Below, piece after piece: positions 9,475-16,028 of a DNA stretch of 35,306 bases. Made by a program: the position numbers and the translations under genes. The stretch spans positions 1 through 35,306 of IMG/VR virus record IMGVR_UViG_3300037042_007690; one strand, given 5' to 3'. The notes beneath the pieces were generated by a model, which did no database searches, had not been told where the DNA came from, and worked only from the letters and a program-made list of their open reading frames with translations. How positions within the stretch are numbered: position 1 is the first letter of the stretch; every line of letters begins with the position of its first letter. This DNA comes from a virus.

Positions 9475-9742
9475 TACCTTCAATTTCCTTTTCTTGTTGC
9501 TTTAATTTAATTTTTTGCTTTAATCGATCTATTTCTACTTTTAAATTTTTATTAATTAAATTTTTGTTTTCTTCATAAGATTGCATTGGTTTTTCGTAAT
9601 AACCTTGATCCAAATAATCATTTACTTCAAAATAATCAACAGTAATATAATTATCTATATCTTTATAAAGACATACCCTTTGATTACTTAATCTTGCCGC
9701 CGGGGTAATAAAAATTTCTTTTGGACACCACCTAATTTCCAT
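9464..9742 (-). CDS. Hypothetical late protein (92 aa)
   Basis: I do not recognise this protein. It begins MEIRWCPKEIFITP, has a beta-prone middle and ends in a highly charged coiled-coil-like helix (residues about 58-90). AAAGGA lies 8 bases before the ATG, which overlaps the previous stop (TAATG). It lies between the coat and gp4-like genes, where phages often keep small head-completion, decoration or assembly-helper proteins. No function is assigned. Confidence 0.65.
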   Translation of the reverse strand: MEIRWCPKEIFITPAARLSNQRVCLYKDIDNYITVDYFEVNDYLDQGYYEKPMQSYEENKNLINKNLKVEIDRLKQKIKLKQQEKEIEGNEK

Positions 9743-9879
9743 TATTTTGTCCTTTTTTTACTTGTACCCATTCCTGAAATTCCTTTAATAACAATTTTTT
9801 TCATTTGTGATTTAAGATCAGAATCACATTTTTGTCTTTTATCGTTTTCTGATTTTTTAATTTCTTTTAAATTAATCAT
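9742..9879 (-). CDS. Small basic protein (45 aa)
   Basis: ATG at 9879 opens a 45-codon frame (starts MINLKEIKKSEND, ends GTSKKRTK) that ends exactly in the TAATG start of the 92-residue gene. It is Lys-rich with a short Gly-containing segment (IKGISGMGT). The ribosome site is weak (GGTAAAA). It is the first gene after the terminator that follows the coat gene. The function is unknown; coupling to its neighbour is the main evidence. Confidence 0.5.
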   Translation of the reverse strand: MINLKEIKKSENDKRQKCDSDLKSQMKKIVIKGISGMGTSKKRTK

Positions 9880-9905
9880 TGTATTTTACCAATAAAAATA
9901 TTAAA

Positions 9906-9942
9906 AACGTGCCGAAAAAATTTAAATAATAATCGGCACGTT
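9906..9942 (-). terminator. Strong terminator after the coat gene
   Basis: A perfect 10-bp stem (AACGTGCCGA with its complement TCGGCACGTT) encloses 17 bases. On the minus strand it is followed by TTTTTAATATTTTT. It starts 12 bases after the coat stop codon. It is the best intrinsic terminator in the late operon and would make scaffold and coat the most abundant late messages, with read-through to tail genes. Confidence 0.8.
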
Positions 9943-9953
9943 ATAAATTTTGT

Positions 9954-11189
9954 TTAACTTAAGATCATAGTTCCATATGGGCCAAATGCTTTTGTTCCAT
10001 AAAAAATATCAATCCGCATAACGTCTTGGTCAGTTTGAATGTCATAAACAATATTAACGCGCATAGAAATATTGCTATCTTCGTCAGTAAATACTTTAGA
10101 ATATGCCGCACCCGATGAAATTGGGCCAGGGACACAAGCTAAAGTAAATGCTTCTCGAGAATAAACAAAATTTTTAATATATTGCGTAGCAGTACCTGGA
10201 GTAGTAATGCCAGAACATGAAACTGCAGCATTTAAAGCAGGAGCATTAGTTACATTTTGATAAGGACCAGTTAAAATTATTGGCGGAAGAATTGTTACAA
10301 CCGCATTTCCCGATGCATCAGAATTAACAACACTTTGAACATTAAATTGTGCAAGATTTTCAGATCCGTAACCAACTTGTGAACGATTTTGAGGATTAAC
10401 ACCAAAAACATTAGCAAATGTAATAATGTCTCCAGCATTTAAAACATTAGATTGGCTTGCTGTAAATCCAGTTAAATTTACAGTTGATGATCCATCAACG
10501 ACTGCCGTTGCAACGTTTGGAGTTCCTGGAAAAGTTCCTGTTGTATGAATTTGTAAATTTTGATCTTCAAGAAGATCATGAGAACCTAACGATCCAATTA
10601 TTGCACGTTGACTAACGTCTTTATTAAAAGCTTCGTTAAAAGAATTTTGTAAACTAGCGCGCAATGTTCCTGCAGGGTCCGGATGAAACGCCATATAAGC
10701 CGATTGACGAACACCATATTTTCTTTGTGTTGTAATAGCCATGTTAGGAACAGCAAAGCTAGTAACGCCGGCACCAGGAGTTCCAACAGCTCGATTAAAC
10801 TCAAGAGTGCCTGCAATACCTATTTGCGTATCTAAAATATTTGCAAGCGCTTGAGCCGCACCTTCGTATATATTGGTTTCAGGATCTTGTAAAAAACGTT
10901 GAGTTTCAACCGATGTAAATGCAACATCAACGTGTTGTTGAAATTGTATTGTTAAATAAGTTTGGTTTTCAACAACTGCTTGTACAGCTAAAGCAGCGCC
11001 AGAAGTTACTGTAAAATAAACGGGTTTACGAATTCGAACCGTGCTGCCAATTTTGTAAGCATTTTCTGAACCAAAATCGCCTTCATAATCTCTGTTTGCG
11101 GTATGAGTTAATCCTAAACTATTTACTAAACGAGCAAGTACATTGCGGCCTACAAAATCAACGTATAAAAATTGGTTGGTGGTAGTCAT
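9954..11189 (-). CDS. Major capsid (coat) protein, P22 gp5-like (411 aa)
   Basis: This is the probable HK97-fold major coat protein of the P22 gp5 type. Support comes from its position directly after the scaffold-like gene, its length of 411 residues (P22 gp5 is 430), and its N-terminal region. That region has a long helix (NVLARLVNSLGL), a YEGDFG loop, a G-x-V-R-I-R-KP strand and an ALANILDTQIG spine helix, as in P22-type coats. Two Ala/Thr/Val-rich beta stretches (about 215-330) may be an insertion domain. The start has GGAAGGAA upstream. The strong terminator just downstream agrees with very high expression. No protease gene is seen, consistent with an uncleaved coat. Confidence 0.85.
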   Translation of the reverse strand: MTTTNQFLYVDFVGRNVLARLVNSLGLTHTANRDYEGDFGSENAYKIGSTVRIRKPVYFTVTSGAALAVQAVVENQTYLTIQFQQHVDVAFTSVETQRFLQDPETNIYEGAAQALANILDTQIGIAGTLEFNRAVGTPGAGVTSFAVPNMAITTQRKYGVRQSAYMAFHPDPAGTLRASLQNSFNEAFNKDVSQRAIIGSLGSHDLLEDQNLQIHTTGTFPGTPNVATAVVDGSSTVNLTGFTASQSNVLNAGDIITFANVFGVNPQNRSQVGYGSENLAQFNVQSVVNSDASGNAVVTILPPIILTGPYQNVTNAPALNAAVSCSGITTPGTATQYIKNFVYSREAFTLACVPGPISSGAAYSKVFTDEDSNISMRVNIVYDIQTDQDVMRIDIFYGTKAFGPYGTMILS

Positions 11190-11238
11190 TTATATTTCCT
11201 TCCTTGGAAATACGTCAATTTATTTAAATTTTAAAAAC

Positions 11239-12336
11239 TTACATATTTTGACGCATTTTTTCCTTTATTCGTGCATTAAATTCACGTTGAGATAAAGAAG
11301 AAGCATCTTTTGGAACCGATTGAGCTTTACGAGCTCCTGACGAATGTTTTTGCTGAATTGGCGCTGGCGCTTTTGAAACAACGTTAGGTCTCATAACCAA
11401 TTCCATTTCAGCTTCCATTTTACCCAGTTCTACCAGTGCTTTAATTGGATTCATTGACAAAAATTCTTTCTGTAATTCAAGATCTTTGCAAATTCCATAT
11501 AACAAATGAGGCGCATATTTGCTTTGTTTAATAGCCTGCCCTAATTGCGGCTGATATTGATCAATTAACTCCAATTTTGATCGTGTAACAATATTATTAA
11601 AATCTTTATAAATATTTTCTTCCTGAACATTTTTAAGATTTTTAACAAAATCATCATCAGTTTTCTGATTTTCTAAAAATAATTTTTGTTGCTTTTTCCA
11701 AAAATTAAGTGCTTGTCCTTTACCTGTCCAAAAATTACGAACTGCTTCAAAATATTGCGGCATGTTTTGCCCAAAATTTTCAGCCCTCGGCATTTCAACA
11801 ATTTCTTGTGTGTTCGGATCAACATATTTATCATCATTGACCGTAGGAACGTTTTCAGGAAATTCAAGCGACTCTCTTTCCTGCAATTCTTTTAATTTTA
11901 GCTTTAATTCTTGAATTTCATCATGTGCATTATGTAATTTAGCAGTAACTTTGTTAATTTTCCGTTCTGCGTAATTTTTTACACCTTTTTGAATTTCAGG
12001 AACTTTATTATCTTCTTCAATTAATTGAGTTTCTTCAATTTCTTTATCAAGTTGCTCAATTTCTTGATCAGATAAATCAGAATTTTTTTCATTTGATACG
12101 TTTCCACTTTCTACACTAAAAGAACTTTCATCGTTTCCAGAAGATGCCTCATCATTCTTATCATGAATAATGCGGTTAATTTGCTCTTCCGGCTTTTTTA
12201 AAAGCTCGGGTTCGGATTGAATTTTATTCCGCGAAACAACAGCATCAAATTTTTCTTGATTCTGTATTCCGCCGACTCCAGTAATTCGATCCATTTTTGA
12301 TTGAATTTTTGCTTCAATCTCTTCCTTGCTTAACAT
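11239..12336 (-). CDS. Scaffolding protein (365 aa)
   Basis: This is the first gene of the late leftward operon, with AAGGAG 8 bases before the ATG. The protein is acidic and almost entirely helical or coiled coil. It has Glu/Asp-rich segments at about 75-110 (EQLDKEIEETQLIEEDNK), a coiled coil at about 130-160 and a short basic C-terminal tail (residues about 330-365, including REFNARIKEKMRQ). A basic C-terminal helix that grips the coat is the known arrangement in P22 scaffolding protein. The position immediately before the coat gene supports the same role. It has no signal peptide or enzyme motif. Confidence 0.75.
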   Translation of the reverse strand: MLSKEEIEAKIQSKMDRITGVGGIQNQEKFDAVVSRNKIQSEPELLKKPEEQINRIIHDKNDEASSGNDESSFSVESGNVSNEKNSDLSDQEIEQLDKEIEETQLIEEDNKVPEIQKGVKNYAERKINKVTAKLHNAHDEIQELKLKLKELQERESLEFPENVPTVNDDKYVDPNTQEIVEMPRAENFGQNMPQYFEAVRNFWTGKGQALNFWKKQQKLFLENQKTDDDFVKNLKNVQEENIYKDFNNIVTRSKLELIDQYQPQLGQAIKQSKYAPHLLYGICKDLELQKEFLSMNPIKALVELGKMEAEMELVMRPNVVSKAPAPIQQKHSSGARKAQSVPKDASSLSQREFNARIKEKMRQNM

Positions 12337-12436
12337 CTACGCACTCCTTGTGCTAAACCCGTGTTTAAAGTCTTACGCGTTGACTGTACATCATTTGACC
12401 GTGTTTTAATGGTTATCACGTTCCATTTGTATGTAA

Positions 12437-12465
12437 ATAATAACAAAAATTTTATTAACATGCAA
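12437..12465 (-). promoter_or_regulatory. Promoter of the late structural operon
   Basis: On the minus strand TTGCAT (12460-12465) and TATTAT (12437-12442) are separated by exactly 17 bases. This gives a leader of about 95 bases before the scaffold ATG at 12336. The -35 matches consensus at four of six positions, so help from an activator is plausible. The Cys4 zinc-ribbon gene ends 14 bases upstream. Confidence 0.65.
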
Positions 12466-12479
12466 CAAGTAATTATTAA

Positions 12480-12680
12480 TTAATAATTTTTTGTTTTTGA
12501 ATACCCGCACTGCAAATAACATGACTTGTAAATACAGCTTGATTTATCTTTAAAATTTATTGTTTTATAAGAAACAATAGTTTTTGAATTGCAACGCGGG
12601 CATATTTCATTTAATGAATTAATTTTAAAAGTTTTTAAATTTTCATTAGAAATAAAATTTTTTCTTAAATAATTAGACAT
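12480..12680 (-). CDS. Cys4 zinc-ribbon protein, possible Ogr/Delta-like late activator (66 aa)
   Basis: Cysteines at 27, 30, 54 and 58 form C-x2-C-x23-C-x3-C, with Tyr two to three residues before the third cysteine (YKSCYLQCGY). P2 Ogr and P4 Delta activators have C-x2-C-x22-C-x4-C with a comparable 'Y..C' context, and they recruit RNA polymerase to late promoters. The protein is close to Ogr in length (72). The gene lies on the late strand, immediately upstream of the late promoter and scaffold gene, which suits an activator of the structural operon. The cysteine spacing differs by one residue on each side, and a plain zinc-ribbon of other function is possible. The ribosome site is weak. 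Confidence 0.6.
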   Translation of the reverse strand: MSNYLRKNFISNENLKTFKINSLNEICPRCNSKTIVSYKTINFKDKSSCIYKSCYLQCGYSKTKNY

Positions 12681-12778
12681 ATTTTCACTAAAATTATAAA
12701 AAAAACAAAAACAACTAAAGTAAAAAATTACAATATAACTATACTATATAAAATAATTTATTGAAACAGAAAATTAAT

Positions 12779-12816
12779 GTAAAACAATGTTTGACAAGTA
12801 AAACAATGTATGACAT
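12779..12816 (+). repeat. Two 19-bp tandem repeats over the early promoter
   Basis: Two direct copies (12779-12797 and 12798-12816) match at 17 of 19 positions, with shared core TAAAACAATGT followed by a TGACA. The first copy contains the -35 hexamer and the second covers the spacer and start of the -10. Adjacent identical sites at this position look like a tandem operator for a repressor or activator. The HTH protein encoded at 13352-13567 is a candidate ligand. Confidence 0.6.
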
Positions 12817-12819
12817 AAT
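12791..12819 (+). promoter_or_regulatory. Strong early rightward promoter
   Basis: TTGACA (12791-12796), a 17-base spacer and CATAAT (12814-12819) form a near-consensus sigma70 promoter. Transcription would start near 12826, about 45 bases before the first early gene at 12872. The 12681-12778 interval upstream is AT-rich and holds the start of the divergent zinc-ribbon gene; I see no clear second promoter there. Confidence 0.8.
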
Positions 12820-12871
12820 TACTTTAACGATTGATTGAAACGAAATTTAAATTTTAGAAAGGAATAATATT

Positions 12872-12988
12872 ATGGAATCATTATCAGAGCAATTAGAAAA
12901 CAGCAACATTGAAGAAAAATATTATGAAAATAAATATAAAGAATACGATGAACAAATGTGGAAAATAATTAATAATGAAGAAATATGA
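12872..12988 (+). CDS. Small acidic early protein (38 aa)
   Basis: ATG at 12872 has AGAAAGGA at good distance and is the first frame after the strong early promoter. The product (starts MESLSEQLENSN, ends KIINNEEI) is acidic, rich in Glu, Asn and Tyr, and predicted helical. It has no recognised family. Its last 14 bases overlap the start of the next gene. A first-position, highly expressed, acidic micro-protein is typical of phage host-takeover or anti-defence proteins, but that is only an inference. Confidence 0.65.
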   Translation: MESLSEQLENSNIEEKYYENKYKEYDEQMWKIINNEEI

Positions 12989-13328
12989 ATTAACAAATCA
13001 GGTATTTGAATTTAATGGTAAAACGTTATTCAGGATCCGAGCATTACGAGATTTTGGTGATGTGAAATGCGGAGATTTTGGTGATGTGAAATGCGGAGAT
13101 TTTGGCGGATGGTTGCAGTTTGAAAATAATCTGAGCCATGAAGGCGAAAGCTGGGTTTTTGGTAAAGCAAAAGTTTATGACAATGCAAAAGTTTTTGGTA
13201 ATGCGCAAGTTTATGAGAATGCAAGAGTTTATGGTAATGCAATAGTTTTTAGTGATGCATGGGTTTTTGGTAATGCAAAAGTTTATGGTGATGCGGAAGT
13301 TTATGAAAATGTAAAAGTTTTTAATTAA
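12975..13328 (+). CDS. Beta-helix repeat protein of unknown function (117 aa)
   Basis: Residues about 58-115 are consecutive six-residue repeats of the form V-[YF]-[GDE]-[ND]-A-x (VYDNAK, VFGNAQ, VYENAR, VYGNAI, VFGNAK). These predict a left-handed beta-helix like hexapeptide-transferase proteins. The N-terminal part (LFRIRALRDFGDVK, GGWLQ, NLSHEGESWV) is shared with a family common in phages and bacteria and lacking a known function. An exact 24-bp tandem duplication adds eight residues (FGDVKCGD twice). No acetyltransferase residues are evident. It sits in the early operon just ahead of the HTH gene and the pentapeptide-repeat genes, which are another beta-helical fold. Confidence 0.75.
   Translation: MKKYELTNQVFEFNGKTLFRIRALRDFGDVKCGDFGDVKCGDFGGWLQFENNLSHEGESWVFGKAKVYDNAKVFGNAQVYENARVYGNAIVFSDAWVFGNAKVYGDAEVYENVKVFN
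13050..13097 (+). repeat. Exact 24-bp tandem duplication inside the beta-helix gene
   Basis: Units 13050-13073 and 13074-13097 are identical and in frame, duplicating eight residues. Perfect identity in a coding region indicates a recent slippage or recombination event. Confidence 0.9.
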
Positions 13329-13351
13329 ATATTTTTAGAAGGTATTTTTAA

Positions 13352-13567
13352 ATGAATCATTTAATAAATAAAGAATTTATAAAAAATTTTAGAATTAACA
13401 TGTTAAAAATTACACAAAAAGAATTTGCTAAACAATTTGGGGTTTGCAAAGGATGTGTTTCTTCTTGGGAAAGAGGTCAAAGAAATCCAAGCAAATCCGC
13501 CATTATTTTATTAAAAAAAATAATTAATGATTATTATAAAAATTTATCTAAGGATATTTTTAAATGA
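13352..13567 (+). CDS. XRE/Cro-C1-type HTH regulator (71 aa)
   Basis: This is a short DNA-binding protein. Residues about 20-60 give the XRE helix-turn-helix pattern: ITQKEFAKQFGV, then CKGCVSSWERGQRNPS as turn and recognition helix, then a third helix (SAIILLKKIIND). There is no oligomerisation or cleavage domain, so it is Cro-sized rather than a full CI repressor. AAGG precedes the start. Its last four bases overlap the next start (ATGA). It is in the operon driven by the early promoter that carries two 19-bp repeats, so autoregulation there is a reasonable hypothesis. Pentapeptide genes follow directly and share its 3' junction sequence. Confidence 0.8.
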   Translation: MNHLINKEFIKNFRINMLKITQKEFAKQFGVCKGCVSSWERGQRNPSKSAIILLKKIINDYYKNLSKDIFK

Positions 13568-13977
13568 AAGACAGATTTGGAAACAAACTAACACTTGAAG
13601 ACATTAAGCCGGGGGCAGATTTGGTCGGAGCAAACTTGCAAAAAGCAAACTTGAGTAAAGTGAACTTGTGCGGAGCAAATTTGTGCTTTGCAAACTTGGC
13701 CTATGCAGACTTAAGTGGCGCAGATTTGAGTGGAGCAAACTTGCGCGGAGCAAAATTAATCAGCGCATCTTTGATCGATTCGATTTTGATCGCAACTGTT
13801 TTGAGCGGGACTTGCTTGATCGCAGCTGTCTTGCGAAAAGCCGACTTGACCCGAGCAGACTTGAGCGACGCAGACTTGAGATGGGCAGACTTAAGAAGGG
13901 CAGACTTTAGCAATGCAAACTTGCGCAACGCGAACTTTATGGGCGCAATTTATAAAAATTGGAATATGATTATATGA
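13564..13977 (+). CDS. Pentapeptide-repeat protein 1 (137 aa)
   Basis: After a 16-residue cap (MKDRFGNKLTLEDIKP) the protein is about 22 consecutive A[DN]Lxx pentapeptides to residue about 128, predicting a right-handed quadrilateral beta-helix of five to six coils. In the middle (about 60-90) the rule weakens, with I/V/C at inner positions (LIATVLSGTCLIAAVL), which could be a kink or a dimer surface. Related proteins (Qnr, MfpA) mimic DNA and act on gyrase, but no such role is shown here. Many Asp/Asn on one face would fit mimicry. It is the first of four tandem paralogues, and its stop overlaps the next start (ATGA). Confidence 0.85.
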   Translation: MKDRFGNKLTLEDIKPGADLVGANLQKANLSKVNLCGANLCFANLAYADLSGADLSGANLRGAKLISASLIDSILIATVLSGTCLIAAVLRKADLTRADLSDADLRWADLRRADFSNANLRNANFMGAIYKNWNMII

Positions 13978-14690
13978 AAGATAGATTTGGAAACAAACTA
14001 ACACGTGCAAACATTAAACCCGGTGCAGACTTAAGCGGCGCAGACTTAAGCGGCGCAGACTTAAGCGGTGCAGACTTAAACCGTGCAGACTTAAGAGGAG
14101 CAAATTTAAGCGAAGCACAATTGCGTAAAGCGGACCTTAGTAATGCAGATTTAACGGGCGCAAACTTGAGTGCGTCATATTTGATTGATGCAATATTGAT
14201 CGATGCAAACTTGATCAGGGCAAACTTGAAAATAGCGTACTTGATCGATGCAAACTTGATCAAAGCAAACTTGAGCGGAGCAAATTTAAGCGAAGCAAAC
14301 TTAAGTGGAGCAAAATTGAGTTGGGCAAAATTAATCGTAGCAGACTTGACCAGCGCAAATTTAAGTGAGGCAAAATTAATCGGAGCTAACTTGCACGAAG
14401 CAAAATTAAGATTTGCAAATTTTTTCAATGCAAACTTAAGAGGTGCAGACTTAAGCTGCGCAGACTTGAGCGATGCTGACTTGAGTGATGCAGATTTAAG
14501 CAGAACGAACTTATTCGGCGTAAAATTTTGCAGAGCAAATTTGAGCGACGCAGACTTGAGATTTGCAAACTTGAGATTTGCAGACTTGATGGGGGCAAAC
14601 TTTAGCGGTGCAAACTTTATGGACGCAATTTATGAAAATGGGGATATTTTTAAATGTATGAAAATGGGGATATTTTTAAATGAAAGATAG
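13974..14690 (+). CDS. Pentapeptide-repeat protein 2 (238 aa)
   Basis: The start at 13974 is chosen because the sequence MKDRFGNKLT matches the caps of the neighbouring paralogues. An in-frame ATG at 13959 would add five residues. About 42 pentapeptides run from about residue 17 to 225, opening with perfect GADLS copies and containing an Ile-rich stretch in the middle (LIDAILIDANLIRANL). The C-terminus is odd: an exact 26-bp tandem duplication has displaced the original stop and added 11 residues (CMKMGIFLNER). Before the event the gene would have ended ...GDIFK with an ATGA overlap, as at the other junctions. Predicted cytoplasmic, beta-helical; DNA-mimic role possible but unproven. Confidence 0.85.
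   Translation: MKDRFGNKLTRANIKPGADLSGADLSGADLSGADLNRADLRGANLSEAQLRKADLSNADLTGANLSASYLIDAILIDANLIRANLKIAYLIDANLIKANLSGANLSEANLSGAKLSWAKLIVADLTSANLSEAKLIGANLHEAKLRFANFFNANLRGADLSCADLSDADLSDADLSRTNLFGVKFCRANLSDADLRFANLRFADLMGANFSGANFMDAIYENGDIFKCMKMGIFLNER
14631..14682 (+). repeat. Exact 26-bp tandem duplication spanning a start codon
   Basis: Units 14631-14656 and 14657-14682 are identical. Each contains GGGGATATTTTTAAATG, the ribosome site and ATG of pentapeptide gene 3. Since 26 is not divisible by three, the upstream ATG (14654) opens only a nine-codon frame, and pentapeptide gene 2 is extended at its end. Confidence 0.95.
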
Positions 14691-15453
14691 ATTTGGAAAA
14701 GAACTAACACTTGAAGACATTAAGCCACTCGCAGACTTGAGTGAGGCAGACTTAAGCGGCGCAGACTTAAGCGGCGCAGACTTAAGCGGCGCAGACTTAA
14801 GCGGTGCAGACTTAAACCGTGCAGACTTAAGAGGCGCAAATTTAAGCGAAGCACAATTGCGTAAAGCGGACCTTAGTAATGCAGATTTAACCGGCGCGAA
14901 CTTTAGTAAGGCAGACTTAAGCGAAGCAAACTTGAGCGGAGCAAATTTAAGCGAAGCAGACTTGAGTGGATCGAATTTGAAAAAAGCAAACTTGAAAGAA
15001 GCAATCTTAATCAAAGCAAACTGTGTTAAAACATATTTGCGCGAAGCAAACTTAAACGGCGCGGATTTGAGCAAAGCGAGTTTTATAAAGGCAAACTTAA
15101 TCAGTGTAAGTTTAATCGAATCAAACTTAAGGTTTTCCTGCTTGACAAATGCAGATTTTAGCAAAGCAAATTTGAGCGGAGCGGTCTTAAGCGGAGCAAA
15201 TTTGTTCATGTCAAATTTTAACGGAGCGGTCTTGAGCGGAGCAAATTTAAGCGAAGCCACATTGAACTATGCAAAATTGATAAAAGTAAACTTAACCTAT
15301 GCAGATTTAATCGGAGCAAGCTTGAGAGGAGCAAATTTAAGCGAAGCAATCTTAATAAAAGCGAATTTTACCGGGGCAATCTTAACCGACACAAACTTTA
15401 ATAATGCATATTTAACGAACGCAATTTTTAAAAATATAAACTTTAAAAATTAA
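14680..15453 (+). CDS. Pentapeptide-repeat protein 3 (257 aa)
   Basis: This is the longest of the four paralogues. The cap is MKDRFGKELTLEDIKP, followed by about 46 A[DN]Lxx units, of which the first five are near-perfect ADLSG copies. This gives roughly 11-12 predicted coils. The 5' end, including GGATATTTTTAAATG, matches that of pentapeptide gene 1, while the segment at about 14752-14900 is nearly identical to one in gene 2. The gene is therefore a mosaic of its neighbours. Ser, Asn and Lys interruptions occur in the second half. The start overlaps the end of gene 2 by 11 bases. The family is certain; the target is unknown. Confidence 0.85.
   Translation: MKDRFGKELTLEDIKPLADLSEADLSGADLSGADLSGADLSGADLNRADLRGANLSEAQLRKADLSNADLTGANFSKADLSEANLSGANLSEADLSGSNLKKANLKEAILIKANCVKTYLREANLNGADLSKASFIKANLISVSLIESNLRFSCLTNADFSKANLSGAVLSGANLFMSNFNGAVLSGANLSEATLNYAKLIKVNLTYADLIGASLRGANLSEAILIKANFTGAILTDTNFNNAYLTNAIFKNINFKN
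14752..14900 (+). repeat. Block nearly identical to 14030-14163 in the preceding paralogue
   Basis: About 130 bases of pentapeptide gene 3 match gene 2 with only about three or four substitutions (for example AGGAG versus AGGCG, ACGGGCG versus ACCGGCG), plus one or two extra 15-base repeat units. Flanking parts of the two genes are far more diverged. This points to recent gene conversion or unequal recombination. Confidence 0.8.
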
Positions 15454-15470
15454 TAATATTAAGAAAACAA

Positions 15471-15977
15471 ATGATGAAAGACAAAAACGGAAAGCTTTTA
15501 AAAATAAGCGATATTAAACCGAATGCAAATTTGAGCTTTGCAAACTTGAGCGGCGCAGATCTAACTGGAGTAAATTTAACCGGGGCAAATTTGGAAGGTG
15601 CAATTTTTATTCACGCAAATTTAAATGATGCGAATTTATTAGATGCTTATTTAAAATATTCAGACTTACGTTGTGCTTTATTAAATAAAACAAATTTTGA
15701 AGGCTGTAATTTAATTCGTTCAAATTTAACAACAACATATGGATATAAAACAATTTTTAAAAATGCAAATTTAAGCAATGCTGAAGTTATTTTTTCTAAT
15801 TTAAATAAAGCAAATTTTGATGAATCAAAATTAAATTATACGAATTTTATGTATTCTGACTTAAAAAATACAACATTTAAAAATTCAATTTTAATTAAAA
15901 CAAATTTAAATTTTACAAATTTAAGCTATGCAAATTTTACTAACGCATGTATATTGGATGTTGAATTATATAGATAA
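15471..15977 (+). CDS. Pentapeptide-repeat protein 4, diverged (168 aa)
   Basis: The cap (MKDKNGKLLKISDIKP) is related to those of the three upstream paralogues. Residues about 18-160 are pentapeptides with more F/Y/C and irregular positions (NLTTTYGYKTIF). Unlike genes 1-3 it uses the AT-rich codons of the rest of the phage (AAT, TTA, GCA AAT TTA), so it appears older or resident. ATG at 15474 is an equally good start and aligns better with the paralogues. It is separated from gene 3 by 17 bases and followed by SSB. Confidence 0.8.
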   Translation: MMKDKNGKLLKISDIKPNANLSFANLSGADLTGVNLTGANLEGAIFIHANLNDANLLDAYLKYSDLRCALLNKTNFEGCNLIRSNLTTTYGYKTIFKNANLSNAEVIFSNLNKANFDESKLNYTNFMYSDLKNTTFKNSILIKTNLNFTNLSYANFTNACILDVELYR

Positions 15978-16028
15978 AATCTATTGAATTTTGTTGTTTT
16001 TAAATAAACTTTAAAGGAATATATTATA

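Noticed and set aside
14676-15260. 194-codon minus-strand frame rich in LKSAPLK-type repeats
   Set aside because: It is the complement of the pentapeptide repeats, has no ribosome site, and its composition is explained by the sense gene.
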